Below, one piece after another: positions 1-11,400 of a stretch of DNA of 64,000 nucleotides. The position numbers were made by a program, and so were the translations under genes. Numbering within the stretch: position 1 is the stretch's first letter; the number at the start of each line of letters is the position of its first letter. The stretch is from Anticarsia gemmatalis (Eukaryota; Arthropoda; Insecta; Lepidoptera; Erebidae), in contig NC_134757.1 of NCBI RefSeq assembly GCF_050436995.1, forward strand, positions 10,242,501 to 10,306,500, in the 5' to 3' direction. The notes under the pieces were generated by a model that had not been told where the DNA came from, made no database searches, and saw only the letters and a list, made by a program, of their open reading frames with translations.

Positions 1-555
1 CTATGCTAATCATTTAGGGTTTTTGCGTGGGAGAAAGGGTTTTCTAGACTGTATCTGTCTGGATGAAATAAAGGATTAAGTTATGGATGTATTATTTTTC
101 AACTTTTGGGTACGATGCTGCATATAGACTTATCTTTTAAATTTACATAGTTTCACGGCTTATAGACCAGTGTCGGTTACACTATCTGGTGGATGAGGAG
201 ACCAAAAATGTATGAAAAATATTGCTAAAATATATACATTTAAGGTCAAACTAATAATAATTTAGAAGTGGTGAATCAGGAACTATGTATTTAAAAATAA
301 CTTAATAATATACGGAATATAGTAGCTATTTTCGACTTTAGGTAATCCAATTTACAACACAGCCTGTCACGTATCAAGCGTTTCAAGGGAACCTTAGTAT
401 AGTAGGTATTTCATACAGGCACAGTTTTATATCTTTCGATCTCTTGGGTGCTACAAATTTTATCTAGAACATAAAAGATACAGTTTATTACTTCAGAACA
501 CGAAAAATCTACGTGTCAAAGCAAAAAAAGCTCGTGATTAAAAAATCCGTCAATA

Positions 556-769
556 TTAGGTCGGGGAAAAAGTCTTTTCGCATTATAGTATGTATGAACT
601 TGTAATAAAATCTCTTCGGCTTCAAGAATCACTAATGAGTACACGGTTCAATAGGTTTCTTTCAGTGAGCTCGTGAGTTACCCAAATATCGAGCTTTTTT
701 GTGTAGAGAAAAGATTTTATTAGAAGTTCATACATACTATAATGCGAAAAGACTTTTTCCCCGAGCTAA
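556..769 (+). mobile_element. Mariner-type MITE, copy A (214 bp)
   Basis: The left end begins TTAGGTCGGGGAAAAAGTCT and the right end is its near-perfect reverse complement; similarity between the inverted ends extends over about 55 bp. It is flanked by TA on both sides (554-555 and 770-771), the target site of mariner/Tc1 transposases. It has no coding capacity. Three further copies of exactly the same length lie at 33890, 36112 and 37851. Confidence 0.85.
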
Positions 770-3700
770 TATTATAGCATAAAGTACCTAAGTGTTTAAA
801 ATAAATAGGCATTGAAACTCTCGCCACAAAGAGACGACGAAGATTCAGCCCGTGACCACGGTCGATGTCATTCGATCTAAATCTATCTTAAACCTTTAAA
901 TTATTCACCTCGTTTAAGACCCGTTGTACATTTTAGTATTGTGTACAGACGCGATAGTTTAAAAACGTTCATAAAAAATGTTTGCACTTTGCAAAACATG
1001 TACAACATACACATATTTTGCGCGGAAAGGTAAGTACTTAAATATAAATATTACAATTAATTGGTATTTAATGATATTGCCTACCACTGTTTATTGTAGC
1101 TAATTTCAAAGTGAAATCGATTGACTGAGTACTTAAATGCCGTCGCTTCATTTGTCAAAGGTTCGTAACATTTTAATTAAGAGCCTACTAACTGTTGGAT
1201 AAAAGATGAAAGTCCTAATTAAAATATGCGACCGTGAATTAAGTTTATTCGCGCAGTCAAATGAATCAAAGATATTATACACTTGAGTATAACTGAATGT
1301 ATGAAAAGGTAAATTGAATGGGAAAAGTCATTCAAGCTTTAAGAATTTTCCGTAACGTGTTATAACTTAGGGGTCCTTTTCATATTACAGACAAGTGTCT
1401 TGTAGTTATTTGATAGATAAAGTGACAATTAAGTATCGTAAGAGATAGTTTTACAGTCATGGCATGCCTAATATAAGGATAGTTTTTCTACAAAGTCTTC
1501 ATTTAGTCGCTAACTACAAATCACGGCGTCAAATATGACTGCGCTTCAAAATCCTGATCCAATTTTTATCACAGGGTGACGACACTTTCGGGGATAGTTG
1601 TAATGTATCACTAGATAACACAAAAAACCTTTTGGGGTCTAGTACGTAAAAGTCACGCGTAGTATTTGCGTATCCCGGTCATGACACGTCCCCGACCCGT
1701 AGTAATAAGAATAAACCCTTCAGTAAAAAAGCGATACAAACCAACCCTCTCATAACGCATCCTCACTCATTCTATACATCGTAAACAAGGTTTTTTCTTT
1801 GACCCTCCAAGACGACCGATGTCCGGTGTCCGGTTGTAAAATACTCTTGTATCGCGTATCACTTTATTCCGGGGGTTCTTTGACGAGAACTGGGATACTT
1901 TTATAGAGGTTGATCAATGTATTCAGCTCGGAATTCGACTCGCCTGACCGGACTACGGAATGAGGTTTATTTTGAGAAATGTAGTTTTGCATATAGGTAT
2001 ATTATCAGGCTACTGCCTTGGGAATTGAGTAGATCAATCTGTTATTTGGATGAATGTGTTCAATATGTGCGTGAGACTTTCTGAGATATAGATAGCTACT
2101 TGTCAGACAATTCAAGTGTTTCTCTTGGGACTGTATCCGTGACTCGCGTCAATGACCTATAAAAAAGGTTTACCTAAAAGATACTGCGTTACTTTTCGCG
2201 CAAGACATTGCCAACAAGGACAGGTGCTTAAGTTTGAGGATAAAGTTAGGCAGTACCTAGGTACGAAACTGAAAATCTAATTCAAAATTAATAAGCTACG
2301 CTGAAATTCTACGACCGCGCAAAAACTTGTAAGAACCCCCATTAGACCAATTCTGAAGGCTTAGGACGGAAATTAGTTTATTTTGCAAATTGCCATTTTT
2401 ATGGCTAACTTTTGAGATTTCCTGGTGAAAAGGGAATAATTTTAAAAGGACGTAGCCATTAGATTTAGCTATTCGTCTAAAGGCTCAACTTCTTAAAGAT
2501 AATGGTGTAACTTGTAAAGTCTTAATGGTCAGTCTTTTACGAATAAAAGACTAACAACTGTAAGTCGAAGTAGGTCGGCTTCCTCACCAACAAAAGTTGT
2601 GAGGCCCAAGGGAGATGGACCCGATAAGTCAGGTACTAGATAGTCTAGAAAACTAAATTTACTTCTGAGACCTGAGGGACTTAAGTTAGAAGAGAGAGTA
2701 AGAAAGTAGTCTCAAATTATTTCGTAGTACGTACCTTCGCGGCTTAATTTCTCATACTTAGGTGCAATTTGTCTAAGAGATAATTCAAACGTGTTAGCAC
2801 TTACTTGTCGGCAATTAAGGTTTCTCCCTGGCATGGATCCAAATCCGGGCCTTTATTACGAGTAATAGTGATATTAAGACCCGTATATCAATTCCAACTG
2901 CTGTAATAAACGTCTGATGACATGAAGCTGATTCAAAGTTACGCTAGTATTAGTTACTCGACAGCTGCAAGACATCCTGTGAGTTTCTTTTGAAACGTAA
3001 ACCCTACACGGTAGCAATAACCTCAAGACTAACATAAAGCTTCACGCAATCACTTTTACAGTGTACGAACACCACAAAATCAGCAAAGAAAACATAAATT
3101 ATTCAATTTCCCCGTACACAAAACCTCACCACAATTCCACACAGGCCGTTTGCACCGCACCAATTTACCATCCTTCATAAAAACGTTGGCAATCTCGCGA
3201 AACATACTAAAAGGACGAAACAATTTGGACAACTGAATACACTCCGGTTTATAGTACCCAAGCGTATAACCAGCGAGTCGAAACTTTTGAGGGATGAACA
3301 AACGTTCACTCGAATACGGGACACTCAAGAAACTTATTTCGCGTGTAAAAAGACCTCTTTTTACTGCCCCCAGAGATTCCAAGGGTATTTGGAAACGTTG
3401 AGAGCCCTCAACTTAATGGTGTAAAGGTCAAGTAATTGTATTCGCTGTACGTGCGATAGAAATTTTTCACTTCAAGATTGAGTTCGTGAAATGGTTTGTA
3501 GAATCGATGGACCGCTAGTTTCTATTTGGCCCGTTCCCGTGGCTATCGTTAAAAAGATTGCATTCAGCAGAACATAATTTCAAATCAAGTGAGCTTTCAT
3601 CAGGTAGAGACTTCAACTCTATCAAACATAATAGGTATGTTAAACCTAATATTTTAAAGGTCACATCACTCTCGAGTGCAAGTATGCTTTTAGATACGTG

Positions 3701-3935
3701 ACTAGCGGACAAATTTAGCTGTATCGGGAAACGATACATTAAGAACAATTAAGATACTAACTTGATAACGCAGCATATAGCATAACAGCACAGTAGCGCC
3801 CTAAGTATTATACTGAATTTCCCCTTACAAACCGAGTTGTGAACCTTTTTATAAAAATTTCCTCTCCATTTTAGCTAGTTACAAAACAAAGGTAATAAAA
3901 TGCTGTTTATTAACCCATTACTATCTCACTGCTGG

Positions 3936-4036
3936 GCATTTTAAGTTAGGTTTAAGTCCACCGCGCTGACTAAGAAATGCGTTAAACAACTTTTAGGCAA
4001 TCAAGCTTTCATCGCGATTTTTTCCTTCACCGTTGA
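3936..4036 (-). repeat. LINE 3'-tail fragment
   Basis: The segment holds a decayed version of a repeat seen elsewhere in the window at 11571-11720 (opposite orientation), 45441-45545 and 57770-57900. Shared landmarks are the run ending in TTTTCCTTCACCGTT and the phrase TAAACAACTTTTAGGCA. This resembles the 3' untranslated tails of non-LTR retrotransposons common in Lepidoptera. The class assignment is inferred from general familiarity, not from a reverse transcriptase here. Confidence 0.5.
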
Positions 4037-5299
4037 ATCTAGTGATAATTACTTCTAATAATTGGTAGAACCATTTAATTTTGGTTAATGGGGCTACAGA
4101 AAAACACAAAACTCTATTACGGTATGTATATTCTCATTTAATATAAAAATTATAGATATCCGCTATAATATTTACATGTAAGTTAATGGCAAACAACTTG
4201 TCAAGATTCAAAAATAATAATATAATTAAATACATAACGATCGTTCAACGTAGGCTTAGGCAGCCATTACATCGTAACATTTTATACAATAATACTGTAC
4301 AACTAACTTTCCATCATTCTGTCCGTAATAATGTAAAATATATGATCAAAATTATATCCGTCTTAGTAATAAAGGTCGTACTAGCTATGATTAGTTATCG
4401 TTTTGTCTCTTTCACTCATATACAGTTTCAAAATTGATCGAAAGTGACAAAACTTAAAGTATTCAGAGCTTACACGACGTTTATTAGTAAGACATTATAA
4501 CTTTTACGCTACAAGCATTTTAAATAAACTTAACTACGCAAAAATGGTTGTCAACTTAATATTCGTATATAAATTAGAAAATAAGGCGACGACTACACAT
4601 AGTAGGCATTTAATTAAACTTCCAGGATTTATCCATAGTCAGATTGAAAACTCGAAGAATTACTTTGGTGTTTTAAAAGTATAAAGTTATTAATTATAAC
4701 GTTAAATCTATATGACAAAACGTTATAATTATTTGTAAAACCACCTCTAATTGTAGACAATCTGCTGTATTACTTGCCAAGTTGGTTAATACATGATTTA
4801 ATGCTATAATAAAAATTAAGTTCCACAATTACTTTCATACTTACAGCGTAAAAGTTATTTACACCAATATAAAATATTTGACACGATATCGTAAATTGAA
4901 TAAAACATTTAAATGACATTCATTTGAATCTTTTAAGTTAATGCCTTGTAAAAATAAAAAGTAAAACATTTCACAGACAGAAATAGACAATCCCTATCAC
5001 AGACTAGATTCTCAATTTAAAATACCAAAAAAAGAATAGACAAGTGCTACTTTTTTATATTTATGGTGAAATAGTGTTGTTTAAGTTTCGAATTGTTTTG
5101 GAAGACATACTCCTCGCGCGCTACTACATAATTTAGGAATGGTTTAATTTATTTTAATTGTTACATATTTTAAAGGAAGATATTTGGAAGCTATGGTTAA
5201 CAGTAAATAATCAACATATTTATGGCCTGTTTCACCTCCTTCTGAATAAGTATCGGTTAAGTTCAGATGGAAAATTTATAGTTACCTGTTTTCATACAT

Positions 5300-5470
5300 T
5301 TGCCTGCACTTAGAAGGCCTTCGACAAGGCTTAACGACTATCTTAGTAGACAACAACCGGGACCGCATTTTTACGTGCCGAGACGCTCAGTTCAAATACG
5401 GTCACCCATCTATAGAATGACCGCGGCACATGTTGCTTAACCTCCAGATCGTTACCGAACGGCGAGCGCA
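5300..5470 (-). repeat. Degraded interspersed repeat fragment
   Basis: Read on the minus strand, this matches the repeat at 56400-56640 (shared CGGTCCCGGTTGTTGTC and CGTTAAGCC landmarks), with many substitutions. It is a short non-autonomous relic. A 66-codon frame starting at 5430 crosses it and is not considered a gene. Confidence 0.45.
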
Positions 5471-7599
5471 ACTGGCTATAAGCGTTTATCCAGAAGCTAT
5501 GAAACTGGCCTTTTCACTATACCAGATAAAGTATAATAACACTATTCCTCAGTACATTTATACTATCACTTTTCTACAAAATTCTGATCACCTACAGATG
5601 AATTCGGAGCTTAAACAACACTACTCATAGTCTATTTTCACGCATATATTTGATGCAGCTTCATTATAAAATAGCATTTTATAAGCTATTAACATTTCAA
5701 ACAAAATATATAAACTTTTTCAGGTTTTCCACAACCTTTCAAGTCAAATTTTCTGATTTTTTTTGCTGTTTAGGTCTATAAATTCACTTTATAGTTGAAT
5801 AGTGAATTAAATCAAAACAAAAGTATATTTTTCTAAAAAAAGCGACTCGATTCTTCACTCTTTTAGACTAATATTAATATTTCATGATTTAGCTTGCAAC
5901 AACGGCCAATATAACAATACAGTTTAAACTAAGTATTTATGTATTCATTGATTTAGTCAGTAAAGTAAATACAAGTTGAAACGTCAAACAATTCTAAGTA
6001 AAGTGTATTTTCGTGTTATTCATTAGGTGATAACGAATACTTTTGATAAAGAAATTTTGCGTCCTACCTTTCATTTCTAAGGTTAATATTTATTCAAGAT
6101 GCATCAAATAAGTACGCGTTTTATATAAAATAAAAACTCAGATCTCTATACCATCTAATCTTGAATTTTGATTGCACATCACTCATCCTTTACCTGCCAT
6201 TTACTTATAAAAAGAAAAATTAAACTGATTATTAATATGTACTTAACGAAAGCTTATTCGACGAGACGTCTTAAAAATAAAATAGTTTTGTCTATGATTC
6301 AGTTATGTCTATGGTTAGAGCGATTTAAAAATGTTCTGATATGTGTATAATATTAAAAGTTCTGACAATCATTTTCAACTTAAACCTAAAATGTGCGTTT
6401 TTGGGTTCAACAATAACATATTACACTAGTGTAAAGATTTAACAATAACTCAGTGTTATTCATAAAACAATAGACAAATCTAGAACATTTTTAAATTAGT
6501 TGCCAGTAACATAACTACTTAATCATAGACAATCAAAACTTAAATGCTGAAACCTACCATAGAGATTGTACATTTTATTACAAAATCCGCCATTCAGTGC
6601 CGTAAAAACGTGTTTGATATGTACAAGAGATAACTAATTATACTAAATTGCCCTTATATCTATGCTAATTTACATAAAAAAACATGGTTCTAACCTTGCC
6701 TTTTTACACACCAAAAATGTCCTAAATTTTAGAACATTTACTATATATTACATTGAATAAATCAGTTTAACAATTATTGCCATCGAAATTAAGTAGTTCC
6801 CAAGTTATCTATACCTATGAGACAATAAAAGATAAAATTAAGGCTCTATTGTAAGGCAGACGTCTATACATTAAATAAAGCTTTCCAATCTATTGGCATT
6901 ATTTTTAATTTAGGCTTAGATTTTAATCCAATATTCTTCAAAAATTTAGCTTTGTTGATGCAAAAATCAAATTCTCAATTGCTTTAATCGACCTTACAAA
7001 TGTTTAGTCATTCGGGTAAAAATAATAAATCGCGCTATTTAAAGGAACAAAATCACCTGTAGATTTTTTACACTGGCAACAATCTCGGACTTTTGTACTT
7101 AAAAATGGGCGGAGTTAGTCACAACACTCTCACATTACATTTAGAGGTGGTTGCCAGTATAAAAAATACAATTTTTTGTATCTAACAAGGCTAATTCGAC
7201 CTGCACCGATGTGTAACAGAAATTATAAGTTTTATGAACCAAGTTGTTTTAGCATACACTATAATACACATTTACATTCATCGCTCAGTCAATGTTCTAT
7301 ACAAAATGTTCACAAAGTTTAGTGTCCTAGTGTGGGATAAAATAGCGTTTCTATATACAAAAATACCATTCGGTACACACCCTATCCCAGTATCACTTAA
7401 CATGGCAGTGAATTTCGTAATTTACAATAATTACACCACAAAATAAACTTTACTAAATTACAAATACAATATTGCTTTAATTTTGACCTCCCAAATTTGT
7501 AACAATACATTAAATCACTTTAAAGAATCCCAACATGATTTAACTTTCGATTAGACTATCCAAACGTTTAAAGATCTATGTTAGGATTCCTAAAAGCCA

Positions 7600-7605
7600 T
7601 TTATT
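7600..7605 (-). terminator. Candidate poly(A) signal of the zinc-finger gene
   Basis: AATAAA on the minus strand, about 680 nt after the stop codon at 8285. Weaker ATTAAA variants occur nearer, at 7849-7854 and 7909-7914. Without transcript data the true 3' end cannot be chosen, and a longer 3' UTR is possible. Confidence 0.3.
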
Positions 7606-8005
7606 TCTATAATTCACACACTTATATCACCGAGGTCTTACACAACTTTCGACGCTATAATTCCCCACACTAGTACACTGAACTTACAGCCGGTTTTAAT
7701 AACCTATTGTTAGCCACAGATAGATCAACTATAGTATCATACCTGCTGTAGTAAAGAAATTATACTGCCCATAGTCAGGCCACTATAATTTGTGGCGATT
7801 AAAACGATTTTTGATCGCCTCGAAAAGTTAACTATCGATAATTTACAGTTTAATGTTTTCAAATTTCAACTTTATAAAAGATACTTATAGAAAATTGTGA
7901 TGTAATCATTTAATTGACAATTTACTAGTATTAATTTCATCAAAACTATACTATGCTTAAAACAAAATTCTACCGTTATGGTATATACACTTAAATAACA
8001 TAGCC

Positions 8006-8076
8006 TGTTATATAACACTATTGAATTGAAATGTTATATAACACGTAATCATACAAACTAAAGTGTTATATCGCAC
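8006..8076. repeat. Three spaced copies of TGTTATATAACAC
   Basis: The self-complementary 13-mer core occurs at 8006-8018 and 8032-8044, with a diverged third copy at 8064-8076. Spacings are 26 and 32 bp. The cluster lies 210-280 nt past the stop codon of the zinc-finger gene, probably in its 3' UTR or just beyond. Confidence 0.5.
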
Positions 8077-8284
8077 GCTACGTTACATAAAGCGTACATA
8101 CTGTTACACAAATCAATCGACGCAATAGTAGCCTGACTATAGACCACACCTGTACTTATCTACACTAGATTATACACTAGTCGATCTATCTACTACTGCC
8201 AATAGTTAAGTGTTTCACTCACACAGTGTCTCAAGGTCACTTTTTAAGCCAAACGAGCATCTGTTCGTCTGGTTCCCGCTTCAC

Positions 8285-8402
8285 TCAGTCCAGCTGCTGC
8301 ACTTGTACCACGGACGTGGGCTGCGGTAGTGAGATCTCGTACTTGATGAGCCCGTTCCGACCAGCGGATAAGACTAGGCCGCCTACTTCTTTCGCGTCAC
8401 CG
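8285..8402 (-). CDS. Zinc-finger gene, exon 16 (last coding exon)
   Basis: The acceptor is a clean TTTCCACAG followed by the codon-completing C of a Ser split with exon 15. It encodes 39 residues ending LPQPTSVVQVQQLD, then TGA at 8287-8285. There is no finger; the acidic/hydrophobic tail looks evolved as protein, with synonymous-tolerant codons, and could be a partner-binding segment (inference). Confidence 0.82.
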
Positions 8403-11400
8403 CTGTGGAAATATGGGATGTTTTAATACACGTACTTAGAGCATGAAGTCTGTATAATCTAAATATTTTTTTCAGTTTAATGATAAATAAACGTTGAATA
8501 AACGTTAAGAATGTTGTTTTGCTTGCGGCCAATACATAAAGTATTGGCCACAAGCAAAACTAATGTATATTTTCATGATTAAAATAAATCCAACATGATC
8601 TGGAGTATGAGTAAGAGTTGTTATGAAAAGCAGTCTATAGGTAAGCACTTTGGATGGAGTTTGTGGGACAACATAGACGAATTATAAATAATCCTTTGGT
8701 GCGTTCATACTCATAGAAAATGAATACATATGATCGACTAACTAACATGTATTTGCGATAGGTTTATGAAGAAATTGGTTCTACCGTAAATCATTGTATG
8801 ATAGCGATAAAGGCTAGATGAAGAGATGAAGACAGCAGTGTGCTTTTTTTAAACAAGACATAAAATTGATGGAAGGAATAAGTGATTTTTATATTAGTTG
8901 GTAGTGTAGTACCTGGTGGTGTGTTGCCTCTGCGCGTGGTGCTTGTTGTGCGCGAGGTGCGCCAGCTGCGGCTTGTTGTCGCGCCCCACGATGTGCAGCT
9001 GCGGCGCCACCAGCCGCCGCCCCACGCCCACGGCGCCCACCACGATCTGGTTGCCGATCACCTGACCCGACCTGTTCGTTACCTACAGAACAAACAACGG
9101 CTGTTATTCATATTTAATGCTACTTTTAAATACCGGTTTCACGGCTTTTGGAAGATATACAATAGATGAAATGGCAATTGGGGTAAATTTAAAAACTAGA
9201 AAAATGTATGAGCACTTTGCCTGACCTCCAAAATTCGGAATGAGGAAATTCGGAATGAGAATTAAAAAAGACCGGAATTCGAAACCTACACCACCATTCT
9301 GAATACAAGGGCATTTCTCGAATATTTCTGACAAAATTCAAATTGTTAGGCAAATCGAAGGTTCATGAGAGCCAGTAAAACGAGACATTAATCTATATAT
9401 ACAATTACTGTACCTACGGCTTGCTTCACACATATTCGGTAACTGCCGGCTAGTCCGATTAATGCCGAACCAGATATGTGTGTAGCAAGCACTAATATAA
9501 ACTTTTTAACTATGTATAACTTAGCTACTAAGATACATAATTTTTACTGTTCACGGCAATAACGAGTGCTATCACTTAATCTCAAAGGATTACAAAACAA
9601 ACTACGTAAACAGAACCTAAGCTACCATCAAGTATCTACTTATTTACTACCCTGCCCATCTATAGTTACTTAGTGTACCCGCGTAAGGGAATAGTATTTA
9701 AATTACAAGAATAAATAAACAAAAAAATACCACACGGTAGCCAAATTCAGGTAGCAGTTATCAACGCTTTTCGTAATATTGCCAGTTCCTGATTAGAAAG
9801 TTGGCATATTTCAAGATTTTCTTTTTCGATGCCACAGCTGCTGAAAGACTATTTATGTATAAGGTTTGCTAAACATATATCGGGGTCAACATGTTCGACT
9901 CGGTAGTTTTTAAAAAACAACAAAACCGAATCGAAACAATTATTGCACGTGTTCGGCTTGTGCCGATCGGGTAGGTCCTTCGGGTCCCATTGTCACAATT
10001 TGGTGTAAACATTCAAATGTCGAGAGGCATTTTTTACCAAATATTCATACATACATATTCGGTTTTGCCGCCCGGGTAGGCCGATTAGTGCCGAGCATGT
10101 GTGTATCAAGCCTATGAATATTTTTTTACTAAAAACTGTTTGTTTTTAGTCGTAAAAAATTGACCTGTCATTCAGAAGCAATAATTTGCTCAAAACTAGT
10201 AATTCTCTTAAGTACCGAGTAATTTAGCAGCTAATTCCATTTTTAGATAGTAGCAAGAATGTACAGCTAAATCTAAAATCGGGCCATACAAACTTGCGAA
10301 TTAAACTAGTTTTTTTCCAATATGACATATTTCGCACATCCATTATGGACCGAGTGTCGCCGATACAGTAATTTAGTGCGCCTTTTGTCTTTGGCGGATA
10401 GACACTTACAGATTGCTTGTTCCTTACTACTACTATTTCGAAGATATAAATAAACGAACCACTTGTATATGCGTAGCCTGATGGTCCTGGTCTAACTCCA
10501 AGCTGTTTTGATGTTGTTGATGCTGTTGTTGTTGCTGCTGCTGCTGTTGCTGTTGTTGAACTTGTTGCTGCACCTGTTGTTGCACTTGTTGTGCTTGTTG
10601 CGCGGCCTGTTGCACCACTTGTTGTTGCGCTTGCTGCGTTACGGGTTGCACTTGCTGCTAAGAAGAAAAATATCGTTTCATTTCAGTTTCAGTCATTTGG
10701 TTTGTGCACATAATAGTAATTGCTAAACAGGTCATAAACGATGACTTAAGGGAACAATACCTTATCGGCCATGGTCACGGGCTGAATCAGGAATAATATG
10801 AACAAAATGCTTTACTCTGAGCATCCTCTTTGCGTTTTTCAATACGGTAGTAAGGGTTGTATTAGGCAGTTGTCCCACCGCCAACGATGAGCGAGTAACG
10901 AGTAGAGATAGGATTTGAAACGAGTTGGCGAGTGCGTAGTTGCGATAGTTGTGTAGCTCTGCTACAAACGAGTGCGTGAGTGAGGCGAGCGATTACTCGC
11001 ATCACTGACCGCTGGTTGCTCTCTCGACGTGCTGAGCGAGTGTTATCTTTCGTGGTTCTAGTTGCTTAGCAACAAACTAGTGAAGCGAGTGCTTCAACCT
11101 GCTCAACTGTTTGTATATTTGTCTCTTTTGTTTACATGGAATGCATATCTATTATACGTTTCTTGAACGAGAAAATAGCCGATAGTTTGTCGTTTTCTCG
11201 TCGGCGGTGGGACAAGTGCCTTATGAAAGACAAAAAAACACATCGAGAGTTGTCCTATGTTTACTCAGGTCCTTGTAATTTCCACAATAAAAGTAATTTA
11301 ATATCTAAATATCTATCACGAATGTAATGTATTACTAACAGTTCTAGGCGGTAAGTCCATGTGTTGTCTCTGATGTAGCATGAGGTGGTTTTTCTGGAAG

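Larger units (their letters stand above)
1..8284. other. AT-rich 3' flank / intergenic stretch
   Basis: No coding region can be supported here; the longest reading frames are about 100 codons, AT-driven and without recognisable domains. The stretch lies downstream of the zinc-finger gene that ends at 8285, so its right part probably includes that gene's 3' UTR. It contains one mariner-type MITE (556-769), a LINE tail fragment (about 3936-4036) and a degraded interspersed repeat (about 5300-5470). The rest shows no structure that I can name. Confidence 0.6.
9083..10462 (-). other. Intron 14 with two small palindromic MITE relics
   Basis: The intron is 1380 bp with no coding signal. Two related palindromic units lie at about 9419-9490 and 10044-10118. 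They share terminal GCTTG(C/A)TACACACAT-type ends and an inner block related to CCGATTAATGCCGA. A partial third unit is visible near 9945-9970. Confidence 0.55.

Noticed and set aside
10508..10726. Leu-rich frame on the plus strand
   Set aside because: Antisense shadow of exon 14's Gln-rich tract, running into intron.
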